From assembly GCA_001566295.1 (NCBI GenBank), contig KQ964248.1, positions 1,922,001 through 1,986,000 on the forward strand: a stretch of 64,000 nt of DNA, read 5' to 3'. The notes under the pieces are model-generated. The model saw only the letters and a list, made by a program, of their open reading frames with translations, was not told the DNA's origin and did no database searches. The stretch comes from Microdochium bolleyi. Lineage: Eukaryota > Ascomycota > Sordariomycetes > Xylariales > Microdochiaceae. Positions 23,397-34,388 of this stretch are shown piece after piece; the stretch's first letter is position 1, and every line of letters starts with the position of its first letter. The translations under genes were made by a program, and so were the position numbers.

Positions 23397-23873
23397 GGCA
23401 GGCTGACTGACAACCTCTAGACAAGGAACCCAGCGAGCATGTGGAGATCAAGGTTTTCCCTAAAACTCGCAGGACAGGCTTCAATATCTCCGCAGTGTCG
23501 ATCGCAGTGGCAGGGTTGTTCCTTTCTCTGTTACGGGAGCAACATGAGGCCCTTCGTCCATCGTACAAGGGGCGCTGTCACAGAAGCGAGACGGGAGTGA
23601 TGGCAAGGCCCGCCACCATGGCTTTACCTCATGCTTGTGCTCCCAAATATCCTGGGTGGTTGCGAAATCTAGCACGTGCGTATTCATCGGAAATCAGGGA
23701 GTTCTCGTAATCGAGCCGCGAGGCTTTCAATTGTATGGTCCGGAGGCCGTCATGGCTCTCGTGTATAATGTATGTAAATGCAAAGACTTCTGCCCCTAAA
23801 CAACCACCTCGCTATGCATGTTTGAATCAAACCCAGAAAATCAATAAACCCGCCATCTCAAAACAGCCATTCG

Positions 23874-25143
23874 TCACTTGCTGTACTTGTTGCCAACCGC
23901 GCCCACGATGATGCTCTGCTGGCTCTCATTGGGGCCTGCTGCAGAGCAGCTGCCGGTGTTTCCGGTCTCCTGGTCAGAGTGGTCCAGGTCCGTCTGAGCA
24001 ACGCGGATGGAAGCGCTGCCGTCGCCGCATTTTCTTCCACCACCACGAGGCTCATATCCATCTACTTGACTCCCTATGCGGTTGTGGTGTTTATTGTTGG
24101 CACGCACGGAGCGCAAGTAGACATCGCCGCTGGCCTGCTTGAGCGCCCCGCTGCTGCTGCTGCGGCCCGTGCCGCCAAAGAAGTGCTGGAAGAGCGGTCT
24201 GTAGGCAATGAGGGAGCCTGCGATGAGCGCGAGGGCGAGCTCGGTGACTGTCCATAGGACAATGGGGCCAAGACCAACTGCTTGCGAGTTAGTGACTGCT
24301 GACGAAGGAAGTTGATCCTACAAGGCGGAAGACTTACACAAGTAGTCAGAAACGTTGGTAAAATTGGTCAGTGTTTGCAGCCTAATCAGCGTGGCCGTTG
24401 AGGCCAAGATGCCAAGCGCAAGTACGGCCATAATTGGCAGCTTCTGGGCCCAAGGCATCTGCACTCTCCAGAGCAGGAAGATGGGCAGCAGCGCGACCGT
24501 CCAGTCGATGAAGATGTTGATCGCTGAATATGCGTTGCCCAGTACCACAGTTCCCGCCGGAGGCCGGCAGATCGCACCGGGCAGAGTCTTGTCCCAGTTC
24601 GCGGCGAAAGGCGTACAGTCGGTCAGCAGGTAGATGTTGGTGACAAGCGAGGCGACAATCAGAATGACGATGATGCTGTATAATGTCCACGTGATCCAGC
24701 GAATGTCGGAAGCGATGCGGGCGATCGTCAGGCAAAGCGACGTCTTGATTGGGATGCTGGCCCAGACATAAAAGTGCTGGAACAGGAAGAAATATTTGTT
24801 CGCCACAACGCCTTGATCCTGTGTATACCGGTTGGCATGGGCTCCGAGTCCATGCCAGCACGCTGGAATTACGAATGAAGTCGATATCACCCACAATATC
24901 TGTGGTGAGAAGCAGGTTAGCTATCTTGGAGTCCTGTTGAGCCACTTGCATGAGCGTAATGCTGTAGGCTTTGAGAAAGGCTTCTGGACTCACCAAGCCC
25001 AACAGAAACAAGTAGTCGTCGATTCCATGGGCGGCGAATACCCAGCGAAGATAAAGCCGTAGGGACACGAGAACTGTGCACGTCGCGATGAAGAAGGCAC
25101 ACAACGACACGAGTGTCGAGGCGCCATCGTACAGCTGATCCAT
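23874..25143 (-). CDS. Pth11-like / fungal rhodopsin-domain seven-helix membrane protein
   Basis: Three exons, 24994-25143, 24338-24899 and 23874-24277, with compatible phases (donors GTGAGT and GTAAGT; acceptors CACAG and GCAG); 371 residues. The first exon carries helix 1 and the family phrase AHGIDDYLFLLGL (compare WDD[W/Y] in relatives). Exon 2 holds five helices with SFVIPACWHGLGAH, NKYFFLFQHFYVWASIPIKT, an extracellular LLTDCTPFAANWDK, AINIFIDWTVALLPIFLLW and RLQTLTNFTNVSDY. Exon 3 gives the last helix (LWTVTELALALIAGSLIAYR) and a ~95-residue Ser/Gly-rich cytosolic tail. Pth11 itself is a surface-sensing receptor with a CFEM domain; this member has none, and many relatives are uncharacterised 'integral membrane' proteins. 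Ligand unknown. Confidence 0.88.
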
Positions 25144-26686
25144 CGTCTTGTCCCTTCACACTCTGCACGCTGATGTGTGGGAGGAACGAAAATGGCGTCA
25201 AGAAGCGATGGCCTCGACGAAGCGCGTCATGACGGCGCGCGCAGCAGCTGAGACCTTTTAAGTCAGCTGTCTTTTGGAGGGAGAGCCCCCCCCCCCCTCC
25301 AGATGCCGATCTGGCGAAAAAGCATGAACACGATCTGTGACTAGGGGTGAGATCCATCAAGTGAACTGGGCCCGAGATTGCGGGCAACTTCAGGGGATCC
25401 TTGACTGGCAAGGAAGCCCATGTCGACGACGGTGAGCGAGTCCCGGCGTCGCAGAGGTGGTTCCGTCTGCTATCCGAACTGCTGGGACTCGCATTGTGCT
25501 GCCGACGACGATCGTCTCCGGCTTGCCCCAACCCAGCGATCCCCACTCCTTCGTGTGCTGGCTACGGCGTCGACGATGTGGTCGACGGTTTCGGACGCTG
25601 GTAGTCCCGCGCAGTAGCGCGTGTGCCGATCGTGAGGCCAAGGAACCAGACTGTCTCCGAGGGTCTTGGTGGCGGCCGTTGGGCCCTCCGGGATGGTTGT
25701 TGGTGTCGCACTCATCGGGACTAGGAGTTCCTGCCTTGCGACATCGAATTGCCCTTTTGTGCGTAGCATCGGTGCCTGACGGCCACTAGTCCTGTCCGGT
25801 CACTAGTCCAAACTCAAAGCTCAGCCGTTGTTGCGGCGACATCCAGGGACTCGAACGTCGGCGAGCTCAAGGAGGCACTGAGAGGACGCGGTCGATGCCT
25901 CTGACGTTGAGCGAGCCACATCGGGGCCGATGGGCGCTGCTGCTGGGCGGTTGTCGGCGAAGGCGAGTGCCCACCAAGCTACCTCGATGCCACCAGTCTC
26001 CGACATAAGTCACGTCGAGAGGTACGAAGCATGGACACACCCTCCTCGTGCAACTCGAAATCCACGATCTGTCATTGATGTCTGTGGAGCGCACGGCCTA
26101 GTTCGACGACAGCCTCACCCGAACCCACCAGCAAGGGTCCGACCGTCGGTACGTACGTCGTAACAACAGCCAGTCGCACATTATTGCAAATAAATCGGCG
26201 GCATGTGATCAGCCTGCTGATCCATCTCTCTTTCCCAGGCGAGGTAAAAAATCACCAGTCCAGGCTCCGGCACAGCGGATTTCTTATTTCAGCCGACGCT
26301 TCCAGCGGCCAAACTTGATTTCTCATACACATCTATTAGTGCATTCTCTCAGCACTCGATATAACGGATAGATACTCCACCTTTACACTCTTTCTGGCGG
26401 CCTAGAAAGGGCTGACAGGGATTGTTTGTACAAGGACAGGCACAAAGGTAATCATGCTTAGTCCTCGAGCCTAAGAACAGACTGACCCTTCTGGGCCTAA
26501 CAAAGCGAGTCTCTTATGTCAGCTGCTGTGGACTTTCTTACTATTGCGGATCTAGGAGGTTGCCCATAGTGATTCGCAACAGTGAGGTTCTATGGTACAC
26601 CCCTGGCTTCGACTCTTGGCCTCATTGATGGGCGGTGATCTGCCGCCCCGACTTCCACGACAAAGTCACACTGCCTCTTAGTCGAG
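25144..26686. other. Intergenic region upstream of the receptor gene
   Basis: This 1.5-kb stretch should include the promoter of the minus-strand receptor gene. It has a run of twelve C at 25286-25297. Frames at 25.4-26.1 kb are open on both strands because stop codons are rare in this CG-rich stretch, but I recognise nothing in them. Confidence 0.45.
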
Positions 26687-27018
26687 TCACAACGCCATGA
26701 AACGCGCTCCATAGTCAAGCAGACCTGAGAATTTAAGGTCACGACGCCATGTAATCTCCTTGATGACGGCGGGGCCTGTGGCCGTGGAGATGACGATAGT
26801 GCCGGGAAGGGTCAGGCTGGACAAGGACAAGACAGCATATGCTTCGAGCATTAAACGCACGTTGATTAGTCTCAACCAATTGCCGTGTTCGCCTCGTCAA
26901 CGAGGCGTTTGTGATTGGTGGCGTCGATGGCTCGTCCGACCGTTACTCACTTCGTTGTAGAGACGTGATCTACGCTTCTGCTGGAGCTCTCGCTCCTCCT
27001 GTTGATCTTGGGAGTCAT
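26687..27018 (-). CDS. Doubtful two-exon small gene, unknown product
   Basis: A possible 83-residue product from exons 26951-27018 and 26687-26870. The first starts MTPKINRRSESSS and ends at a GTGAGT donor. The second ends with a stretch of good coding bias (SSLTLPGTIVISTATGPAV, then KEITWRRDLKFSGLLDYGA) before a TGA. The phases match if the acceptor is TTGAG; CCAG a little further in is also compatible. A different frame of the first exon (QQEERELQQKRRSRLYNE) is also open up to the same donor. No family is recognised. It may be a relic of a larger gene or a chance arrangement. Confidence 0.25.
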
Positions 27019-27936
27019 CTTTGGTACGATGGGGAGCGCCACTTTGTGTACGCCAGGTAGAACCTGTGTGAGCCTGACCACTGGGTCGTGACAGTCCTGT
27101 TCGACTGCGATATTGTGCTTGTGGGATTCTCATGCAGTTCGCGAGGTATCAAAGTGCAGTCTGTAGCTGTTTGCTCCATGCAGAATGATGACGACTGGCC
27201 GATTTCATGTTTCATGTTAGCAACGGTGCCGCGTGTGCCTCTGAACGGAGCATGTGACCGATATCGAGTTGAAATTCGAAGGTTCAATCCAGGATTCCCA
27301 GCTGCTTCGCATCATGGGAATTGCCGATGACGAGCACGAGCATCCAGAATTGTACGGGCAGCAGCCTTGCGATTTCCTGGTATGCTGTTGATCATGCATT
27401 CACCATGTGGTGGGGTTGCTGCTGTTGTGTGTGGTGGTTTCACGAGCTGCATGATATGATGCAGGACCCTGAGAAATGGGAACGACGGGGAGCCACTCAA
27501 GTGGTCCACTGGTGCCTGGGGCCGAGTCCTTGGGGCTGGAATCCCGAGCCGCAACGACAACGCCTGAAACTCGCCAGAATTGACAAGCTGGTCCACGACA
27601 CTTCCCAATCTCTAGACACACAACCCCCAGGACCAATTCCCTTCGACAAACCCGCAAAGGCATCATCGGCTGTCCGCGACTGCCCGCGCCAGCTCAACCC
27701 ATCTGCGACCGCTACGGCCACGGCCGTTCGCCTCCCAGCCCACCTGCGGGTGCACAACACCTCAACAAGTGCCGTATCGATCGGTTCGGCGCATTGCGCC
27801 CCAGCGACCTCGGCCTTCTCAAGCCATGATTCGTGCCTGAGAGCTCGCCTGCTGCCGCTACACAATTCTCGACATTTTCGCCCTGCCAGAAAGGCACCTT
27901 GGTGGTGCTATCTTGTCCCGACACCGAACCACAATC
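27019..27936. other. Upstream region of mid1
   Basis: This 0.9-kb stretch precedes the Mid1 start codon. Its right half (27.6-27.9 kb) is C/A-rich and typical of a fungal promoter and 5' UTR. Open frames on both strands carry no recognisable domain. Confidence 0.4.
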
Positions 27937-29813
27937 ATGACATTGAGTCCGCTTCAGTCACGGTTGGCTGCGTCGCTGCTCGCATCACTGCTCGTCTTCG
28001 TCTTGTACTTCATCGTGTTCGCTCCACAACTCGCCACCGCCGCCGAGATTGATGTGTCGTTCAAAGCATACGATCAACCCGAGACGGAACTCCTAGGAGA
28101 GTCGTACGAACCCGAGTTCCCGCAGTTCGATCGCAGCATAATCGGGCGGGCCCCGGCGTCTTTCACAAGCCTTGTCAACAATGTCGCTAGTGATACAAAT
28201 ATCCTGACCAACAACACTATCTTGTTTGTCTTCGAAAAAGCATCAGTGTCTAGCCGGGAAACACAGAATACCGTTGAGCTTCGAAGCACGGACTCGGACG
28301 ATGAAAAATATGCCACAGAGCTAGATCGTCGGCAAAGTCCGCGGACTTTATACATCTCCGCCAATACCTGTCAACAGCCGACAAGACTCGGCGGCGGCAA
28401 CACTGCCGATGTGCCACAGCTTGTCCTCTACGTGTCCAATTCTACGGACAACACATCGCCAGGGCCAGACCAGGCTCCAGGAACCCAGCAACGAATCGTA
28501 TTCACGGAAGGCGCTGTTGTCTTCAACACTACTTTGCAAGGCGACGTCTACTTCAGCGTATTCGCACCTAGTGTTGCATCCGACAAGTTTGATGCCACGA
28601 GCTCGCCATACAATGTGCAGGTTGCAGCGTCTGTCGACGAGCCTTATCATTCGTATGGCAATGCGCGGAGGGCAGATCTGGTCTGGATCGATAGTGATTC
28701 TTCTGCGACCCTACTCACGATAAGAAACGTGACGAGCAACTCTTCGCAGACCTTGCAAACACCCCCCTATATCATGTTTGCCCAAAATCGTGGTGATATG
28801 ACTGTCAACGGGATGCGCAACTCGTATTGTGGCCTTAGCAGATGGGCCCAGATGAGACAACTTTCCGATGGACAGAGCATGATAAAAACTGGCCTGCGGA
28901 TTGATGCTGAAACGAACACCACGAGACAAGAGTTCTACCTCAATGGTCTAAACTCAAGTTCGAAGTACATGGGATTTCTGGCGTCTTACCAAGAGCGCGG
29001 CTCAAAACGTGAGGTCCCCGGTGGAGGCGGAGTTGTGCTTCGCCAGACCGATTTCGAGACGAAACCTGGTAAGTCCCCTTGAACGTGCCCGATTACAGCT
29101 GCAACTGACATGCAGCAGCTGGATCATGCACTGTCATCTTCAATCTCACGTTGTGCGATGGACTTCAGTATGCCGCACCCGGCAACTCAACCCTGTTCCC
29201 GAACTCGGAATCTCTGGCTGCCTTCTATGACAACTACACACAGAGTATATACGCCAACTTTGACAAGGCGCTGCAGCAGGTGGCCTGCGACGCGCCACCA
29301 GAGGGCCAGTGGTCGTTGGCCAAGAACTGCACAGACTGTCGCCGGGCCTACAAAGACTGGCTCTGCTCTGTCGCCATCCCGCGCTGCGAAGACTTCTCCA
29401 GCCCGGACCGGCCCAACCTCCAAATGCGCAACATCAAAGCGCCCTTTGCCAATGGCAGCTTTGTGGATCCCGCGCTGCTCGCGCAGTTTGGCGACAACGT
29501 CGCGTACACCTCATCGCGAAACCCCATCATCGATGAGCAGGTACAGCCCGGGCCGTACAAAGAGCTCCTGCCTTGTGATGATGTCTGCTACAACTTGTTC
29601 CAGAGCTGCCCGGCGCAGATGAAGTTCAGCTGCCCCGTACCTGGCGGCATTGGATACGAAGCGAGCTACGGCAAGAGAAACCCGGATGGTGGACTATCAT
29701 GCAACTTCCAGGGCTCTGCGAATATTGTTCCGAGCGTGGGATCTCGATCTGATGTGGGACCCTGGGGCGCAGTGTTAGCCGTCCTCGGTGTTATGGGTGC
29801 TGTGCTCCTCTGA
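27937..29813 (+). CDS. mid1: Mid1, stretch-activated calcium channel regulatory subunit
   Basis: Two exons, 27937-29068 and 29116-29813; 609 residues. A hydrophobic N-terminal segment (LLASLLVFVLYFIVFA) acts as signal peptide or anchor. A long Asn-glycosylated ectodomain follows with many NxS/T sites. The Cys-rich C-terminal domain contains NCTDCRRAYKDWLCSVAIPR, LLPCDDVCYNLFQSCPAQ and the final CNFQGSANI, and a hydrophobic tail (WGAVLAVLGVMGAVLL) suggests a GPI or membrane anchor. Mid1 forms the plasma-membrane/ER calcium channel with Cch1 and mediates calcium entry in response to stretch, mating factor or ER stress. The ATG at 27937 directly precedes the signal segment. The intron is 47 nt and ends in CAGCAG, so two acceptors three bases apart are possible (29116 or 29119). 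It is convergent with the next gene. Confidence 0.95.
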
Positions 29814-30258
29814 GCTCCGTCGTTTTGGCTTTTCCTATGATTTCACAGAAACACAAAGATACCACGAATTATGAGCGAGTAGGGCAAGACGTTAAATGAG
29901 CCAGGACAGGTGTGGACTAGACTGAGGGAACATTCCAAAGGCGTTGTGTTGTCTATCTTGGGTATTTCGAGAAACCTTGAGGTTTTTTTGTACAACGATA
30001 TATGCTTGCCGTGTGGTGTGATCCGTTGACGCACTTGCTGGTCAAGCTCATGCCGTGCTGCCTTTCACAACACGTTACATATCCCTGCCTCAGACTCCCC
30101 CAAGTTCTGCACACGGTATGTGCCGATGGAAGAGCACATGCTTCTAGCCGGGCTCAGCTCGCTTGCGCTGCATCCCGCTCGGCCTTCAAGCTTCGGGGCA
30201 GCCCCAGCGCCCGTCCTGATGAAATCGCAGCTCCATGTCCTCAGCCAGGCGGCCCTGA
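29814..30258. other. Spacer between convergent genes
   Basis: 0.44 kb lie between the 3' ends of mid1 and the small mitochondrial-protein gene. The left part is T/A-rich, as expected for 3' UTR; nothing else is seen. Confidence 0.5.
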
Positions 30259-30884
30259 TCATTTTTTCTGACCCGCCACCTCGAGCTCGCTTATCCGTGC
30301 TTCGAGTTCTGCTATCGTTGCTGCACACCAGACAATCCGCGGGTTTCAGTCAGCTGTCTTGTATCATCCCGCGTTGTCTGCTTCATGGCGTGATCTTCCA
30401 TCGCCCCAGGAGTTTGTGCGCAGCTGGTTTGCTCTCACCTTCCATGTCGCGCTTCATCTCGTCCTGCTCGAGCCGCACCCAGAAGTAGTACGCTACCTGG
30501 TACGTGAAGATGGCCAGGAGGAATACTTTTGCTATCGGCCGGCCGAAGGTTTTGTAGAATTCTGACTATTCATCCTCGTTCCGTACATTAGTCACTTGTG
30601 TTTGGACGAGAGGCTCTCGAGAGCAAAGAGAGAGATTTCTTGGTCTCGGGTATTGCGTTTGAGAATTGACTTGCGCTCGGAGACTTCGACTTTGGCTGCT
30701 GCTCTGAAGAGTACATGCGCCGCGCGCACCTTGTGGTCGTCGTTGATGATGTCGGTGATGGTGTCCTCGTGGACAGGGTCATTGCGAGTGATCGTGGTAT
30801 TGTCGACGGCTGTCGCACGGCTGCGGCGGTCGAAATGCGCCGAGCTGCGGCTCTGCCACAAGTTGATTGCAGTAGCCTTGACAT
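30259..30884 (-). CDS. Small mitochondrial single-helix membrane protein (DUF5321-like)
   Basis: The two 3' exons are clear. 30439-30561 encodes FYKTFGRPIAKVFLLAIFTY and QVAYYFWVRLEQDEMKRDME. 30259-30320 (GTGAGA donor, TGTGCAG acceptor) encodes a coiled tail, TIAELEARISELEVAGQKK. Exon 1 most likely starts at ATG 30884 (MSRLLQSTCGRAAARRISTAAA) and is Arg/Ser-rich and nearly acid-free, a typical mitochondrial presequence including RRMYSSE. Frame continuity is kept if exon 1 ends at 30596, giving 157 residues, but the intron would then be only 34 nt. Other donors inside exon 1 are possible, and a second frame there is also open. The helix plus short coiled coil resembles the fungal DUF5321 group; function unknown. 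Confidence 0.65.
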
Positions 30885-31632
30885 TATCGAGGAGGCGGGA
30901 GCACTACCTGGGGCCTTTTGGGAAAGTGAAGGGACGTGTCGGGATGCTGTTGCGCTCACGAGGTGCAGTCTTTCGTCATCAAGGCTGGCCGCATATGGAG
31001 CGGAGCTTCCATTGTGGCAGCAGGAGCCGCCCAACCAGTTCCTAGGCTAGGCGGCCTACCCCACCGAGAGAGACCCTTGATCTCTCTGACCCCTGCAAAG
31101 TGACCTGGCGGCGGAGGGAGGCTTGGCAGCGTGCTGGCCCAGGCGGCGGCCAGGTACCTGAGAGGCCACATCTCTGGCCCGGGAGTGAAGGTATTGTTCC
31201 CGGGGCCGCTGCTGCAGGCGGCAGCCAGTCCGCCAGTGGAGAGTGAGCGAGCCGAGGCGGGGCGTGTCTGATTGATTGTCCGGTCGGCAGCAGCTCTAGC
31301 AGCGGCGGAGGAGCTAATGTAACTGCCCTATCGTACAGAACAGGTAAGCCACTTCTCCATCTCCGTCTGAACACGCTCCTTTCAACGGAGTACCAGCATC
31401 ACCCTTCCGACGCCCACTATTACCGTGCCCAACGCGCTCGACTCGGGACAGCCTGTCCATTCGATCATTGTTGCCAGCATTGTGTACAGCTCTGTGTCAT
31501 ACGAAGCCACTGGAAGACACGCGAACAGCACCAACAGTCATATATCATCGCGACGGCGTACTGCACGTACATTGACAAACTCACGCAACGAACCATCGAC
31601 TTCTATCACCACACCAATCCCACACAGTCACT
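30885..31632. promoter_or_regulatory. Divergent promoter region of the mitochondrial-protein gene and ysy6
   Basis: 0.75 kb lie between two start codons pointing outwards. It contains a half palindrome ACGGAGTAC at 31385-31393. No TATA box is obvious. A longer minus-strand frame to 31034 lacks recognisable content. Confidence 0.4.
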
Positions 31633-32086
31633 ATGGTACGTCCTCGGGCATGGCGGAGAGAAGCTCTCACCGATCGATGCAACTGACAGTACACGTCCAT
31701 CACAGGCGCAAACACTCGAGCAACGCCGGCGGAACGCCAAGTTTGTCAAGGACCAGGAGGCCCGCCGCGGCAAGTCCGAGAACGACATGAAGCAGCGTGT
31801 CAAGATCGTACAAAAGTCGCCCATCTCCCCCTTCTGGCTGGGTAAGTTTTTACCCGCCTCCTTTGCGTCCGGTGGCGCCACCTATCCCTCGACGAACATC
31901 CGTGTTCCTCTGGAAAGACTCAGCGGAGCGTGCGAGCAGAACACACTCGACCTGTGGTGCTGTGTGACTCGAACAAAACTATGAATAATAAATTCCGCTG
32001 ACCTCAAGTTCTCTATAGGCATCATGGGCTTCGTTGTCTTCGGCGGTCTGATCTTCGAGATTATCACCCGCCTCTTCGGCAAATAA
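31633..32086 (+). CDS. ysy6: Ysy6/RAMP4 (SERP1) ER translocon-associated tail-anchored protein
   Basis: Three exons, 31633-31635, 31706-31841 and 32019-32086, encode 68 residues. The first exon holds only the start codon, followed at once by GTACGTCC; the CACAG acceptor then gives AQTLEQRRRNAKFVKDQEAR. Exon 2 continues with RRGKSENDMKQRVKIVQKSP and ISPFWLG; exon 3 gives the membrane anchor IMGFVVFGGLIFEIITRLFG. Length and layout match RAMP4/Ysy6, which binds the Sec61 translocon and protects membrane proteins under ER stress. All three junctions follow consensus and keep the frame. It is too small and too split for a single-frame view to show it whole. Confidence 0.95.
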
Positions 32087-32564
32087 ATGCGACCATCGCG
32101 AAGCGGCAATCGAATCCATGCGGACATACCGTCCGCCCTCCAATATGCGAAAGTGGCATGTTTGATTAGCGATTCCTGCACGCCACCCTTGATTCAATAG
32201 GATAAAGTCGCGAGCTCGTAGACCACACCCGACTTCTGCTAGGAACAGCAAGGGGATTGCTGTGGCGTGTGCGCGAGCTCGTGCTCATGGCGTAAAACCC
32301 GTGAACTTCTCACAGACCCAATCGGGGTTTTATTTGACCAGCAGCCATCCTTCATGCATTTCGGCGTTCATAACGTGTACATAGTCCCAAAATATTTCGA
32401 ATCCATACATTTTGTGCAGAGGCATGCGTCACGGAGAGTGTAGCCAGTCTCAGGTACCATGATTATGTATCTTTCGGTATTGAATTAGTGTCGACAGAAT
32501 GGCTAAGCTTTTCGCAAATCAGGAACTTCCAGCCCACCCATAACTACAAAACATGATGCAAACT
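32087..32564. other. Spacer between convergent genes
   Basis: 0.48 kb of mostly A/T-rich DNA lie between the 3' ends of ysy6 and the SMAP-domain gene. It should be 3' UTR sequence; no other feature is seen. Confidence 0.5.
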
Positions 32565-33719
32565 TCAAGCGCCCAGGCCTCGGCGGCGGCTGACGCCCGC
32601 CTCCTTTGCCTGCATGCCGGCGTTGAATTGCTTCTCGAGACTCGACTGCATGTGCGCAATGTCCGCCTTGGATTGTGACGCGCCCCCATCTGTGTTCAGA
32701 CCCTCGCCGCCCTTCTTGCCGCCGCCGAGGAGTTTCAGGAACTTTGCCTGCCTCTGTGCGCCTCCGTCGAGGGCTTGGACGTTCCATTGCTCGCCATGAG
32801 CAGCTTGCTCGTCCGTGGACTTGGCGGTGCTCTTATTCTTTTTCGACTTCTTGTTGTCACTCTGCTCCACTACTGGCTCGTTGGCTTCGGTGCGTTTCCG
32901 CTTCTTCTCGGCTCTCTTCGAGTCCTTGTGTTCGTCCTCGTCGATCTCCATTGGGTCGCTCTTCTTGTTCTTCTTGGTCGGCTTGGGCTTCTCCCCCTCC
33001 TCTGACTCCTCGTCGGAGGACGTGTCTGAGCTCGAGTCTGATTCGTCTTCGGGGGGTAGGGTCAGTGCCTGAAGACCATCATGAGAAAAAGTTCAGATGC
33101 TGGTACCTTGTGTCTTCTTCACGGGCACACCCTCGTCGTCAGATTCATCGGAGCTGGAGGTGTCCGAGTCGCTCGACGTGTCGTCCGCGCCGGCAGCATC
33201 CTTCTGAGATTCGGATGAGTTAGTATTGCACTCATGCACCGCTTCACGGCCAAAGTTGCGCGAGTCGTGACGAACCTCAGCTTGTCTCGCCTTAGCCAGC
33301 GCCTCCGCCTGTGCTCTCGCCTTCTTCGCGCCGTCCAGCACCTTCGCGGCCTGCGTCTCGAGCTTGTCCGCCCTCCGGTACAGCCGCTTGATCTGCTTGT
33401 CCTTGGTGTCCGGGTTCGCTGCGAGCTCCTTCTTCTTGAGCTTATCGGCCTCCTTACGCTCGCCCGTCCACTTTGACGCACGTTTCACGTCGGCCTTGCG
33501 CTCCTTCTTGGCCGCGGATTTGACCTGCTTCTTCTCCTTGCGCGCGAGGGCGCGGGCGGCGCGGGCTTCCTCTTTGCGGCCAGCCTTTGCGGCTGCGATG
33601 TGTTGGAGTTAGTACCTGGTCCGGTCGTTCTAGGGATCAGATTGTTGCGACAGGGTCATACCTTTCCTGGCGGCCTTGAGGTCGACTTCGTCGACACCGA
33701 CGCCGTTTGTGGGATCCAT
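32565..33719 (-). CDS. SMAP-domain (small acidic protein-like) Lys/Ser/Asp-rich, probably nucleolar protein
   Basis: Three exons, 33662-33719, 33107-33592 and 32565-33046; 341 residues. The N-terminal half is strongly basic and helical (KAARKAKAGRKEEARAARAL, KKERKADVKRASKWTGE). It is followed by acidic Ser/Asp stretches (SSDSDTSSSDESDDEG) and a Lys-rich block (EKKRKRTEA, KKSKKNKSTAKS) of nuclear-localisation type. The C-terminal ~70 residues contain EQWNVQALDGGAQRQAKFLK and LEKQFNAGMQAKEAG, the SMAP-domain signature also found in KNOP1-type proteins. Exon 1 uses GTATGA with an ACTAAC branch. The second intron is 60 nt with GTACCA and a non-standard CGAAG acceptor; the boundary is less certain there. 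A role in ribosome biogenesis is inferred from composition only. Confidence 0.82.
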
Positions 33720-34388
33720 GGCTGAAGGCAGATGGTTTGGACGCAATTGATGGCAAGGTTCTAGTGCAAGTGGTCGACTTTGGCTGCCGGAATCGCAATA
33801 GGCATCAAGACATGGAGAAGCACGATGGGGATCTTGGGGCTCGGGAACTTTTTTTGAGTTCTGCCGCGCGTGATGCGACAGCAGCTCGGCCGATACAGCT
33901 ATCAGCGGAGAAGTGGCAGGCGGTCAGACCTGTCTACCGGTCCGCGTTGCGGGGACGCGCGCTGCTGCTGTCTCACCGACCCCCCTTGGAGAGACCTCCG
34001 TGTGCTAAAGTTAGCCCCTGGAAGCTGGAGCTGGAGCTGCAGGCACCAAGGCGGCGCTCGGGGAGCGGGCGTCTTCTCCCCTCTCTGAGCTACGGGCCCG
34101 CCGGCGAATCTTGGATACCGGTCTCATCATCCCACCTACTGTTTCCTGGCTGCTCGGATATCAACAACCACGGGTGCTGCCTGTCTGGCCCCGAGCACCT
34201 CTCTCCACAATTGGATAGAGGCAGTAATGGCTTGGCTCAATCCCGCAAACTCCAAGTTTTAGATATCAGCAGACCGAGAGCTATCCACCAGCTTGCGAAG
34301 CACCACAACCGCCCGAGAATCCGATCCGAACAGCACACCAGACGGCCGACAACACAGGCTCGCCAGTCTCGGCGGCGGTCTCAACACC
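33720..34388. promoter_or_regulatory. Divergent promoter region of the SMAP gene and recyclin-1
   Basis: 0.67 kb lie between outward-pointing start codons. A plus-strand frame stays open from 33707 to 34456 but overlaps the recyclin start in another frame and shows no domain. Regulatory content is inferred from position. Confidence 0.4.

Larger units (their letters stand above)
22018..23873. other. Intergenic region
   Basis: 1.86 kb lie between two minus-strand genes: the promoter of the EF-hand gene at the left and the 3' UTR of the receptor gene at the right. Features seen: CTAAGGTA-type motifs at 22926-22956, a run of nine G (23261-23269) and a pure pyrimidine tract (23373-23396). No coding signal is supported. 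Confidence 0.5.

Noticed and set aside
25390..26163. Overlapping open frames on both strands in CG-rich DNA
   Set aside because: Stop codons are rare here because of composition; no domain, splice-linked exon or biased frame stands out.
27278..27292. B-box-like GGTTCAATCC
   Set aside because: Flanking bases do not form the T-stem and no A-box is present upstream.
30592..30861. Hemerythrin-like reading (DTITDIINDDHK) in a second frame of the mitochondrial-protein exon
   Set aside because: The match stops after the DHK; no further His/Glu ligands follow, so it is a chance resemblance or a shadow of the presequence frame.
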